Source of the DNA: Nonomuraea angiospora
GTDB taxonomy: Bacteria; Actinomycetota; Actinomycetes; Streptosporangiales; Streptosporangiaceae
Length of the DNA: 64,000 bases
Assembly (NCBI RefSeq): GCF_014873145.1
Contig: NZ_JADBEK010000001.1
Location: forward strand, 7,378,001 to 7,442,000
Direction: 5' to 3'
The notes under the pieces were generated by a model. It was not told the DNA's origin and made no database searches. It saw only the letters and a program-made list of their open reading frames with translations. Below are positions 7,339 through 14,999 of the stretch, one piece after another (positions within the stretch are counted from its first letter, which is position 1; each line of letters opens with the position of its first letter). Position numbers and translations under genes: made by a program.

Positions 7339-9306
7339 TCAGACCTTGGTGACGCGGACGGCGTCGGCGATGACGTAGCCCGTCGCCGAGGTCCACCGGC
7401 TCACCCCGACCACGTTGTACGTGCCCGCCGCCAGCGTGTACGTGCCCAGCACCCGCCACTGCCCGCCGCCGCTGCGCTGGTCCACGGTGACCGTCTGGTT
7501 CCCGCCGGAGGCGGCGACGATGTACGGCGTCGCGCTGTTGTAGCCCGGGTCGGCCGGATACCAGACCTCCACCCGGTAGCTCCCGGCGCTGGGGATGGTC
7601 GTCTGGTACCAGGCGGGATCGCTGGCCGAGACCGGGTCGGCGAAGCGGTAGTCGGCGCCGTGGCGCTGCCCGGAGAAGGCGGAGGTGCCCCAGTTCGAGC
7701 CGGCGGTGAAGCCCGCGTCCGAGTTGTCGATCACGACGCTGAACGCGTCGCCGGGCGACCCCACGGGCTTGCCCGCGCTGGGCTGGCTCTCCTGGTGGGT
7801 GCGGTTGAGAGCGGTCACGTAGTACGTGAACGCCCCGGAGGCGGCGGACGCGTCGGTGAAGGACGTCTTCCGGGTCGTCGTGACCAGGTTCCGGGCGTCG
7901 GCGAAGAAGCACGGGTCCGCCGTGGACTGCGACCCGTTCACCCGGTACACCGCGTAGTACGTGCCCGAGCCCGTCCACGCGAGCTGGACGCCGCCCGAGC
8001 CCTGGGTGGCCGAGGTGATCGCGGGCGCGGCCGGCGCCGCCGCCGAGCCGCGGGCGGGCAGCAGCGCGGGCTTGGTGTAGTGGGCGTTCATCACCCGGGT
8101 GAACGACCCGATCCGGTCCGCCTTGACGTCCTTGGCGCTGAAGAAGATGTCCCCGGCCACCTCGGGATGCCGGCGGTTGTCGGTCAGGTGGTCGCTCAGC
8201 TCCGCCGGGTCCTGCCAGGCGGCGTCCTGCCCGGAGGCGCCGGCGCGGTAGGCGGCCTGGCCCACGACGAGCTGCACGCCGGTGCCCCGCACCTGGTCGG
8301 ACCACCAGGCCGTGAGCACCTCGTAAGCGGCGGCGGAGTAGCCGATGTGCCAGTAGATCTGGGGCGCGATGTAGTCCACCCAACCCTGCTTGACCCATTT
8401 CCGGCTGTCGGCGTAGATCGCGTCGTACGACTGCAGCCCGGACGTGCGCGAGCCCAGCGGGTCGGTCCCGGCGTTGCGCCAGATGCCGAACGGGCTGATC
8501 CCGAACGACACGTGCGGCTTGGCGGCGTGAATGCGCTGGCCCAGCTCCTGCACGAGCAGGTTGACGTTGTTGCGCCGCCAGTCGGCGACGTTGCCGAACC
8601 CGCCGCCGTACTGGCTGAACGTGCCCGAGTCGGGGATGGCCTGGCCGTCCACCGGATAGGGGTAGAAGTAGTCGTCGAGGTGCACGCCGTCCACGTCGTA
8701 CTTGGAGACGGCGTCCATGATCGCGTCCTCGATGAAGGCGCGGACCGCCGGGATGCCCGGGTTGTAGTAGAGCTTCCCGCCGTACGCGAAGCGCCACTCG
8801 GGATGCTGCCGCGCCGGGTGCGTGGACACGAGCTTTGTCGGATCGGTGTGGTTGGCGATCCGGTACGGGTTGAACCAGGCGTGGAACTCCAGGTTGCGGG
8901 CGTGCGCCTCGTTGACCATGAAGGCCAGCGGGTCGTACCCGGGGTTCCCGCCCTGGGTGCCGCTCAGCCACTGCGACCACGGCTCGAACGGTGACGGCCA
9001 GAACGCGTCGGCCGTGGGCCTGATCTGCACGACCACGGCGTTCATCCGCTTCTGCACGGCCAGGTCCAGCCATGCGCGGAACTCGGCCTGCTGCTTGGCC
9101 GCGGTCAGCCCCGTGGCGCTGGGCCAGTCGATGTTCGCGACCGTGGAGATCCACATGGCCCTGAGCTGGCGCTTCGGGGTGGCGGGGTCAGGCGTGCAGG
9201 CGGCCGCGGCGGCGGAGGAAGTGGAGGTCACGAGATGGGCGAGTACGGCGAAGGCGGCGAGGAGGGTGCGCAGCGCGATCACGAAGAGAAGTTTCAGCGC
9301 ATTCAC
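7339..9306 (-). CDS. Secreted GH10-like (DUF187) glycoside hydrolase with FnIII and golvesin-like domain
   Basis: The 655-residue product has a signal peptide (LLFVIALRTLLAAFAVLAH) and a TIM-barrel catalytic domain of the DUF187/family-10-like class. Typical segments are RAMWISTVANIDWPS, HAWFNPYR, VDGVHLDDYFYPYPV and VSFGISPFGIWRN. An FnIII-like module follows (about 420-510), and the last 130 residues form a golvesin C-terminal-like domain. Relatives act on cell-wall glycans or unusual polysaccharides. The GTG at 9306 is preferred because the signal peptide then starts normally, although its ribosome site is poor; GTG 9363 is an alternative. It is divergent from an amidase that carries the same C-terminal domain, which suggests both act on peptidoglycan or its polymers. 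Confidence 0.8.
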   Translation of the reverse strand: MNALKLLFVIALRTLLAAFAVLAHLVTSTSSAAAAACTPDPATPKRQLRAMWISTVANIDWPSATGLTAAKQQAEFRAWLDLAVQKRMNAVVVQIRPTADAFWPSPFEPWSQWLSGTQGGNPGYDPLAFMVNEAHARNLEFHAWFNPYRIANHTDPTKLVSTHPARQHPEWRFAYGGKLYYNPGIPAVRAFIEDAIMDAVSKYDVDGVHLDDYFYPYPVDGQAIPDSGTFSQYGGGFGNVADWRRNNVNLLVQELGQRIHAAKPHVSFGISPFGIWRNAGTDPLGSRTSGLQSYDAIYADSRKWVKQGWVDYIAPQIYWHIGYSAAAYEVLTAWWSDQVRGTGVQLVVGQAAYRAGASGQDAAWQDPAELSDHLTDNRRHPEVAGDIFFSAKDVKADRIGSFTRVMNAHYTKPALLPARGSAAAPAAPAITSATQGSGGVQLAWTGSGTYYAVYRVNGSQSTADPCFFADARNLVTTTRKTSFTDASAASGAFTYYVTALNRTHQESQPSAGKPVGSPGDAFSVVIDNSDAGFTAGSNWGTSAFSGQRHGADYRFADPVSASDPAWYQTTIPSAGSYRVEVWYPADPGYNSATPYIVAASGGNQTVTVDQRSGGGQWRVLGTYTLAAGTYNVVGVSRWTSATGYVIADAVRVTKV

Positions 9307-9412
9307 AAGGAATGCGCAATAGTCTTCACAACTTCGGTGGGGCCCAATCTCGGGGCTCGACACCGGACGACTGCCATCAAAGGGCGAAAAGTTTCACCTA
9401 ACACGCGAGTAA

Positions 9413-9434
9413 TGTCAATTATCGACATATGTCA
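9413..9434. promoter_or_regulatory. Overlapping palindromes in the divergent hydrolase/amidase promoter region
   Basis: Between the divergent genes at 9306 and 9531 lies an AT-rich patch with TGTC-N7-GACA overlapping the perfect 10-bp palindrome GACATATGTC (9424-9433). It is well placed to be a shared regulator site for both cell-wall genes. No regulator is known. The rest of this 224-bp gap shows nothing else distinct apart from GAAAAGTTTC at 9386-9395. Confidence 0.35.
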
Positions 9435-9530
9435 AGGCGTGCCATACGGTGGGCGCGTCTAGCGGTTCACCGGAGGTAGCGGTTCCGCACCTGCCGGTGC
9501 ACGCGCTTACCACCAACGAGGAGCGCCCCC

Positions 9531-11045
9531 ATGACTCTCGTCCGCACGCGATTAGCGGCCCTCGCCACCTCGATCCTCGCCGTCCTCCTCATCGCCGCAG
9601 GCCAGCCCGCCCTGGCAGTGGCCAAGGACAGCCCGCTCCAGGCGGCGTTCGCCAAGGCGGCCGCCGCGCAGGACGTCCCCCGCGACCTGCTCGTCGCGCT
9701 CGCCTACGCCGAGACCCACCTCGACGGCCACAAGGGCGAGCCCAGCGCCAGCGGCGGATACGGCGTGATGCACCTGGTCAGCAACCCGACCAACCACTCG
9801 CTCGAGAAGGCCGCCGAGCTGACCAAGCTCCCGGCCGACAAGCTGAAGGCCGACGACGAGGCGAACATCCTCGGCGGCGCGGCCGTGCTGCGCGCCCTCG
9901 CCGACGGGCTGGGCCTCGACGAGACGGCCAGGAAGGACGCCGGGCGCTGGTACCAGGCGGTGGCCAAGTACGGCAACGCCTCCTCGCCCGAGCTGGCCCG
10001 CCTCTACGCCGACGCCGTGTACGAGCAGCTCGGCCTCGGCATCGACATCCGCGGCGTCCAGGTCAAGCCGCAGGAGGTCACCGCCGACCGCGGCGAGCTC
10101 GCCAAGGCCCCCCAGCTGAACGCGCAGGCCGAAGTGGCCAGCCCCGACTACCCGCCGGCCGCCTGGGTGGCCGCCAGCTCCAGCAACTACACCGCCTCCA
10201 GCCGGCCCTCGGCCTACGCCATCGACCGGGTGATCATCCACGTCACCCAGGGCTCGTACGCCGGCACCATCTCCTGGTTCCAGAACTCCGCCGCGCAGGT
10301 CTCCGCCCACTACGTGGTCAAGTCCTCCAACGGCGCCATCACCCAGATGGTGCGTGACAAGGACATCGCCTGGCACGCCGGGAACTGGACCTACAACACC
10401 AGGTCCATCGGCATCGAGCACGAGGGCTACGTCAACGACGCCTCGTGGTTCACCGACGCGATGTACCGTGCTTCCGCGGCCCTGACCAAGGCCATCTGCG
10501 ACAAGTACGGCATCCCGAAGGACCGCACCCACATCATCGGGCACAACCAGGTGCCGGGCGCCACCCACACCGACCCGGGCCCGAACTGGAACTGGACCAC
10601 GTACATGAACTACGTGACCGGTGGCGGCACCCCGTCGTGGTCCACGACCATCGACAACACCACCTCCGGCCAGTTCACCGCCAGCGCGAACTGGGGCACC
10701 TCCACCTACTCCAGCCAGCGCTACGGCGCCGACTACCGCTTCGCCGACCCCGTCGCCGCCAGCGACCCGGCGTGGTACTCGGCGACCATCCCGAGCGCGG
10801 GCACGTACCGGGTCGAGGTCTGGTATCCGGACGATCCCGGATACAACAGCTCGGCGCCGTACATCGTGGCGGCGTCGGGCGGCAACCAGACCGTCTACGT
10901 CGACCAGCGCTCCGGCGGAGGGGCCTGGAAGAGCCTGGGCACCTTCTCGCTCAACGCCGGCACGTACAACGCCGTTGGGGTGAGCCGCTGGACCTCGGGC
11001 ACGGGCCTCGTGATCGCCGACGCGGTCCGCATCAGCCGGGTCTGA
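9531..11045 (+). CDS. Secreted N-acetylmuramoyl-L-alanine amidase with lysozyme-like N-domain and golvesin-like C-domain
   Basis: The 504-residue product has a signal peptide (about 1-29). Residues about 33-165 look like a lytic-transglycosylase-like domain (Glu61 in AYAETHLDG, GGYGVMHLV at 75-83). Residues about 215-365 are an Amidase_2 domain with zinc ligands His237 (VIIHVTQG), His338 and Asp348 (GHNQ...THTDPGPNW). The last 131 residues are a golvesin-like domain about 75% identical to that of the divergent hydrolase. The amidase domain would cut the bond between MurNAc and L-Ala; the N-domain could cut or merely bind the glycan. ATG 9531 follows GAGGAG. A GC-rich hairpin lies just after the stop. 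Confidence 0.88.
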   Translation: MTLVRTRLAALATSILAVLLIAAGQPALAVAKDSPLQAAFAKAAAAQDVPRDLLVALAYAETHLDGHKGEPSASGGYGVMHLVSNPTNHSLEKAAELTKLPADKLKADDEANILGGAAVLRALADGLGLDETARKDAGRWYQAVAKYGNASSPELARLYADAVYEQLGLGIDIRGVQVKPQEVTADRGELAKAPQLNAQAEVASPDYPPAAWVAASSSNYTASSRPSAYAIDRVIIHVTQGSYAGTISWFQNSAAQVSAHYVVKSSNGAITQMVRDKDIAWHAGNWTYNTRSIGIEHEGYVNDASWFTDAMYRASAALTKAICDKYGIPKDRTHIIGHNQVPGATHTDPGPNWNWTTYMNYVTGGGTPSWSTTIDNTTSGQFTASANWGTSTYSSQRYGADYRFADPVAASDPAWYSATIPSAGTYRVEVWYPDDPGYNSSAPYIVAASGGNQTVYVDQRSGGGAWKSLGTFSLNAGTYNAVGVSRWTSGTGLVIADAVRISRV

Positions 11046-11058
11046 GAATCACCTCGTG

Positions 11059-11094
11059 CGGCCCGCGTCCCCTCCGCAGCGAGGGCGCGGGCCG
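11059..11094 (+). terminator. GC-rich hairpin after the amidase gene
   Basis: CGGCCCGCG pairs with CGCGGGCCG (9 bp), extended by CCC/GGG across a one-base bulge. It starts 14 bp after the amidase stop. There is no U-tract, as is common for actinobacterial terminators. Confidence 0.6.
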
Positions 11095-11180
11095 TACCTT
11101 CACGTCTCAGGGCGACATGCCGAGTGGGGTATCCATGGGCATTGGCCAGTCGGCTTCTTCGTCAGAAACGCGACGCGATG

Positions 11181-11546
11181 TCAGCCGGTCTGATCACCGG
11201 ATCGGACCGATCGGCGTTCCCAGGCCAGGGCCGCGACCACACCGATCGCATAGGCGACCAGGTCCCATGGGTCGGGGAACGCACCAACCAGGACACCGCC
11301 GATCCCTGGCGGGGTCATGCCGACTATTTGGTAGAACTCGACGGCGGCGGCGATCGCGGCCGTGGCCAGGGTGCGGCGTGCGGCGGTGGTGCGCCACAGC
11401 AGCCCCAAGAACGCGTAGACCAGCATGGTGGCGCCGACATCGCTCACGTAACCGCGGATGAACGGTTGTCCCGGGCCCCGGTAGAAGAGGGCGAACGCGC
11501 CGACGGCGAGGGCGACGCCACCCAGAAGGACCATGGCGCGGCGCAT
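11181..11546 (-). CDS. DUF2809 family membrane protein
   Basis: The 121-residue protein has four hydrophobic segments: RRAMVLLGGVALAVGAFAL, VGATMLVYAFLGLLW, ATAAIAAAVEFYQ and DLVAYAIGVVAALAWE. The order and the conserved loops (YVSDVGATMLVYAF, VEFYQ, DPWDLVAYAIG) match the DUF2809 family of small integral membrane proteins with no known function. ATG 11546 is used; GGAGAAG lies about 14 nt upstream, which is rather far, so the in-frame TTG at 11573 is an alternative. Directly upstream lies the decayed gene remnant described next. Confidence 0.7.
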   Translation of the reverse strand: MRRAMVLLGGVALAVGAFALFYRGPGQPFIRGYVSDVGATMLVYAFLGLLWRTTAARRTLATAAIAAAVEFYQIVGMTPPGIGGVLVGAFPDPWDLVAYAIGVVAALAWERRSVRSGDQTG

Positions 11547-11568
11547 GAGATTGACATCTTCTCCGAAT

Positions 11569-11868
11569 CTCAACGATCAGGACGACCTGATCATAGAGTT
11601 CGTCCGGCCGGGAACGGTCGACGTCTGACATTCCGTAGGCGTCGGCCAGGATCCGGCAGCGGCGCGGCACGTCCATCTCCCGCAACAGCGGGTCGGCGCC
11701 TACGGGGTCGCGCAGCGGTGACCGGTACATCAGATGAGCGCCTGCCGGCCGCCGGCCTCCCAGGCCCGGGCGCCACCGGTTGGCCGACATCCGGCTGATC
11801 CGGAGCTCGACCGCGACCTCGGCGTCCGTCGCGCCCTGTGCCAAGCGGCCGACTGCCTGCATCCTCAC
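11569..11868 (-). pseudogene. Decayed remnants: helix-turn-helix fragment joined to a phosphotransferase C-terminus
   Basis: One continuous minus-strand frame encodes two unrelated fragments. 11868-11734 gives a helix-turn-helix piece (QGATDAEVAVELRISRMSAN) like the N-terminus of a transposase or homeodomain-like regulator. 11730-11569 gives DVPRRCRILADAYGMSD and YDQVVLIVE, which read like the C-terminal helices of an aminoglycoside phosphotransferase-type kinase. Neither fragment has the rest of its domain, and the frame then runs on as a shadow of the DUF2809 gene. I read this as the scar of an old insertion or deletion. Confidence 0.5.
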
Positions 11869-11932
11869 CTGTTCACGGCGGGCTGCATGTCAGCGCGCGT
11901 CGCTTCCGCCGACTTCATCCGCAAGAGACGGG

Positions 11933-12157
11933 TCAGAAGTCGAATTCGCCGAGTTTCGCGCCGCCCACGAAGGCGCGGAAGACCCCTCCGCGCACGATCA
12001 CCGGCGGGACATCGGGCTGCTCGGAATCCCGGATCGCGTAACGGTCGCCGCTCAGCTTGGCCGCGTAGAGGCAATCCCCTCCGTTGGAGCCGGAGAGCGA
12101 GGACTTCGTCCACTGAGCCGAATCCAGTTCGGCCCGCAGCTCGTCACTGATCTTCAT
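11933..12157 (-). CDS. DUF397 domain protein
   Basis: The 74-residue protein has the DUF397 pattern WTKSSLSGSNGGDCLYAA followed by YAIRDSEQPDVPPVIV and FRAFVGGAK. These small proteins almost always sit next to an XRE regulator with a DUF5753 domain in actinomycetes and are thought to act with it, in a toxin-antitoxin-like or developmental switch. ATG 12157 overlaps the end of the XRE gene by 14 bp, so the pair is co-translated. Confidence 0.9.
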   Translation of the reverse strand: MKISDELRAELDSAQWTKSSLSGSNGGDCLYAAKLSGDRYAIRDSEQPDVPPVIVRGGVFRAFVGGAKLGEFDF

Positions 12158-12935
12158 ACCTTGCCGCCACCTCACGCACTAGTCGCTGGCTCACGTGTAT
12201 GGGGTGTGCCCATGTGTGAATTGCGTCATATCTGACGTTAACGTGCCTTACCGTGTCCTCGCGAGCAGATACGGAGGCTTGCTCAGCGGCTTCCAGGTAG
12301 ACATGGTCCGGCAGGCCGTCGCCCTGAGCGAGAGCGAAGCCTCCGAGAAGACCTGCGGTGACGCCGATTTCCAGCGGCACGATCTGGAGGGAGATGTTCG
12401 GCCGTTCGCCCATCTTCAGTAGGTGCTCTAGCTGCTCTCGCATCACCTCTTTCCCGCCGACGGGCCGAAGGAGGACACATTCGTCGAGCAGCGCCCAGTA
12501 CATGGGTGGGCTCTCGCGCTCGAATACGGACTGCCGCCGGAGGCGCGTCTCGACGGCCGCTTCGATCCATTGCTCGGTGACCCCCGGCTCGGCAGAGAGG
12601 ATGGCCCGTGCGTAGCGAGCCGTCTGGAGGAGTCCAGGGACCACGAGCGGTTGCCACGTTCGTATGGTGTGCGCCTTCTCCTCCACCTTCGGCCACTCGC
12701 TGAACCACTTCGGAGTGGACATGACGGTGGTGTTGGGCAGGAGCCCGAAGAGCTCCCCGTTCAGCCCCAGAATCGCCTCGGCCGCCAGGGTGAACTTCTT
12801 GCTCGGCCTCCGCTTCCCGCGCTCGATCAGGCCGACCAGGCTCTCGCTGCATGAGAGCAGGTCCCCCAGAGCCGTCTGGGAAAGACCTGCCGCGTTGCGC
12901 GCCTTCTTCAGTACCTCGCCATAAACCTCTGTCAT
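12144..12935 (-). CDS. XRE-family regulator with DUF5753 sensor domain
   Basis: The 263-residue product carries an N-terminal helix-turn-helix (LKKARNAAGLSQTALGDLL, then CSESLVGLIERGKRRPS) and a C-terminal DUF5753 domain starting near WFSEWPKVEEKAHTIRTWQP with the family-typical VVPGLLQTARYARAIL. ATG 12935 is chosen: AAAGGG lies about 9 nt upstream and the helix-turn-helix then starts normally. It is paired with DUF397 downstream and with a divergent HATPase gene, the classic three-gene actinomycete module (bldB/abaA/whiJ-like) that influences development and antibiotic production. Confidence 0.92.
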   Translation of the reverse strand: MTEVYGEVLKKARNAAGLSQTALGDLLSCSESLVGLIERGKRRPSKKFTLAAEAILGLNGELFGLLPNTTVMSTPKWFSEWPKVEEKAHTIRTWQPLVVPGLLQTARYARAILSAEPGVTEQWIEAAVETRLRRQSVFERESPPMYWALLDECVLLRPVGGKEVMREQLEHLLKMGERPNISLQIVPLEIGVTAGLLGGFALAQGDGLPDHVYLEAAEQASVSAREDTVRHVNVRYDAIHTWAHPIHVSQRLVREVAARYEDQ

Positions 12936-13110
12936 GTCATCGCCCTTTCGCAGGACCCGGACAAGTGCCGGCACGTCTGTCTGAAAACGGACTGTGACGA
13001 GCCGATTACAAAGTAGCCCGGCGGCGGCACCCTGGGAAGTGCTTCCAGACACCTGGTCAGCCTGTTGTCCGAGCTAAATACCGGCGTAACAGAACAAAGG
13101 CGGTGATTTT

Positions 13111-13554
13111 GTGCGGGCAAGAACCACATCAGCAGAGCTCGCCGATGTCGTCCTATGGCGCGATACGACATTGCGCCGCAACGACAAGACGTCGTGGCAG
13201 GCGCGGCAGGCGACCGGGCTCTGGCTCACCGACAGCCATCCGACGGTCCGCTCCGACGCGCTCCAGATCGTCTCCGAGCTGGTGGCCAACGTCATCCAGC
13301 ACGTCCCGGGCGGCAGGCGGCGCGACTGGGTCAAGGTCCGGCTGGGCTTCGGCGACGGCTTCGTCCGCCTTGAGGTGATCGACCCGGGCGCTCCGGAAGA
13401 GGAGCCATGCTTCGTCCCCCGCCAGTTGGGCCCCATGGAGGAGTCGGGTCGCGGCCTTGGCATCGTGGCCCGGCTGAGCGCCGAATGCGGCACGCACGTC
13501 ACCGAGGAGGGTCATCGCGTCGTGTGGGCCGACATCGCAACGAGCATGCCGTGA
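13111..13554 (+). CDS. HATPase_c-type ATP-binding regulatory protein
   Basis: The 147-residue protein is a stand-alone GHKL ATPase of the RsbW/SpoIIAB-like class, with the N-box ELVANVIQHV, the G1 box EVIDPGAPEE and the G2 box GRGLGIVARLS. It lacks a phosphoacceptor domain, so it should act as an anti-sigma or partner-switching kinase, or bind the DUF397/XRE pair. The GTG start follows AAAGGCGG at good spacing. It is divergent from XRE-DUF397, and the gap of about 175 bp should hold both promoters. Confidence 0.85.
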   Translation: MRARTTSAELADVVLWRDTTLRRNDKTSWQARQATGLWLTDSHPTVRSDALQIVSELVANVIQHVPGGRRRDWVKVRLGFGDGFVRLEVIDPGAPEEEPCFVPRQLGPMEESGRGLGIVARLSAECGTHVTEEGHRVVWADIATSMP

Positions 13555-13604
13555 CGGCGGCAGAGCCCGTGATCGAATCGCCTGACCAGCCACAAGCCGG
13601 CCGG

Positions 13605-14363
13605 TCAGGCGGTGGCGCCGCCGTCGATCACGTGGTCCTGGCCCACGGCGAAGCTCGACTCCGGCGACGACAACCACAGCGCCGCCGCGGCGACCTCCTC
13701 CGGCGTGGCGACCCGGCCGATCGGCAGCGCGCCCCTCATGCGCTCGTCCCGCTCCTCCCGGGTCTCGCCGGGCCGCGTCGCCATGGGCGAGTCGATCGGG
13801 CCGGGGCTGACGGCGTTGATCCGTACGCCGTCGGCGATGTGGTCGCGGGCGGCGGTGCGGGTCAGGAAGCTGACCCCCGCCTTCGAGGCGGCGTACGCGG
13901 CGGCCCCGGGCAGCCGCCAGTGCGCGCCCAGGTTGGAGGCCACGTTGACGATCACCCCGCCGCCGTGGGCTCGCATGTGGGCGATCTCGTGCTTCATCGA
14001 CAGGAACACGCCCTTGAGGTTCACCGCGAGCGTGGTGTCCCAGACGTCCTCGTCGTAGTCGGCCAGCGGCGCGAGCATGCCGAAGACGCCGGCCGCGTTG
14101 AGCGCGACGTCGAGCCCCCCGTACCGGGAGACCGCGGCCTCGACCATGGCGGCGACCTCGGCCGACCGCGTGACGTCCACGGTGAACGCGCTCGCCCGCC
14201 CGCCCCGCTCCTCGATCAGCTTCACGACCTCGGCGAGCGTGGCGGTGTCGCGCCCGGCGACCAGCACGGAGGCGCCCTCACCCGCGTACGCCAGCGCCGC
14301 GGCCCGTCCCAGGACGCCGCTCGCGCCGGTGACCAGGGCGACCTTGCCCTCAAAACGACTCAT
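13605..14363 (-). CDS. SDR-family oxidoreductase (glucose 1-dehydrogenase-like)
   Basis: The 252-residue classical short-chain dehydrogenase has the NAD(P) motif TGASGVLG near the N-terminus, NAAG in LNAAGVFG, Ser in NVASNLG, and the catalytic YxxxK in YAASKAG. The C-terminus VGQDHVIDGGATA is typical. The substrate is not predictable. It lies 20 bp downstream of a TetR gene in the same direction, and both have the 9-mer ATCGTTCTC (or its complement) at their starts, so the TetR protein probably controls it. Confidence 0.9.
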   Translation of the reverse strand: MSRFEGKVALVTGASGVLGRAAALAYAGEGASVLVAGRDTATLAEVVKLIEERGGRASAFTVDVTRSAEVAAMVEAAVSRYGGLDVALNAAGVFGMLAPLADYDEDVWDTTLAVNLKGVFLSMKHEIAHMRAHGGGVIVNVASNLGAHWRLPGAAAYAASKAGVSFLTRTAARDHIADGVRINAVSPGPIDSPMATRPGETREERDERMRGALPIGRVATPEEVAAAALWLSSPESSFAVGQDHVIDGGATA

Positions 14364-14376
14364 CTATTCCATACCA

Positions 14377-14385
14377 ATCGTTCTC
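14377..14385. promoter_or_regulatory. Candidate TetR half-site upstream of the SDR gene
   Basis: ATCGTTCTC lies between the TetR stop and the SDR start. The same 9-mer occurs in opposite orientation upstream of the TetR gene. A shared TetR operator element is inferred. Confidence 0.4.
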
Positions 14386-14962
14386 AAATTTGGACGGCAA
14401 CCATGGCCTGGTCGACCGCGTCGCGCAGGCGGCGCGGGTCGGGGTCGGCCCTGCCGAGCACCCTGATGCCCTGCAGCAGCACGAGCAGGAACCTGGCCAG
14501 CGCGTGCGGGTCCTTGCCCGCCGGGATCTCGCCCTGGGCCCGCGCCCTGACCAGAGTGGCGGCGAGCACGGCCTCCAGCCCCGCCCAGCTCTCCGTCACC
14601 TTGCGGGACACGGCGGCGTCGCGTGCGGCGAACTCCACGGCCGTGTTCACCACCATGCAGCCTCGCCGCAGCTCGTCGGCCAGGCATTCCGCGACGTACG
14701 AGTCGAGGAAGGCCCGGACGGCGGGCAGCGCGGGCCCCGGCTGGGACAGCCGCTCGACCACGTCGTGCTGCTCCAGGTAGCGCTCCAGCGCCTTCAGGTA
14801 GAGCTCGCGCTTGCCGCCGAAGGTGCCGTAGATGCTCGCCCGGGCGATCCCGAGGTGCTCCACGAGGTCCGCCATCGACGTCGCCTCGTATCCGCGCTCC
14901 CAGAACAGCTCGAGCGCCTTCTGCAACGCGACCTCGGGATCGAACTCCTTGCTCCTTGCCAC
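14384..14962 (-). CDS. TetR/AcrR-family transcriptional regulator
   Basis: The 192-residue protein has the N-terminal TetR helix-turn-helix (ALELFWERGYEATSMADLV, then LGIARASIYGTFGGKRELY). Its C-terminal domain has the GCMVVNTAVE stretch found in regulators of the AcuR/DhaS group, where a Cys near this place can sense electrophiles. It is transcribed with the SDR gene. The start is a GTG at 14962. It is likely a repressor that autoregulates and controls the SDR. Confidence 0.9.
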   Translation of the reverse strand: MARSKEFDPEVALQKALELFWERGYEATSMADLVEHLGIARASIYGTFGGKRELYLKALERYLEQHDVVERLSQPGPALPAVRAFLDSYVAECLADELRRGCMVVNTAVEFAARDAAVSRKVTESWAGLEAVLAATLVRARAQGEIPAGKDPHALARFLLVLLQGIRVLGRADPDPRRLRDAVDQAMVAVQI

Positions 14963-14982
14963 GGGGCCAAGCTAGCACATTC

Positions 14983-14991
14983 GAGAACGAT
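14983..14991. promoter_or_regulatory. Candidate TetR half-site upstream of the TetR gene
   Basis: GAGAACGAT is the reverse complement of the 9-mer upstream of the SDR gene. It sits 20 bp before the TetR start within the partly palindromic GAACGATCGATC. Confidence 0.4.
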
Positions 14992-14999
14992 CGATCCAG

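Noticed and set aside
9386..9395. GAAAAGTTTC as another copy of the TGAAAGTTTCA palindrome
   Set aside because: The centre is two bases, not one, and the flanks do not match. It may be related but cannot be counted as a copy.
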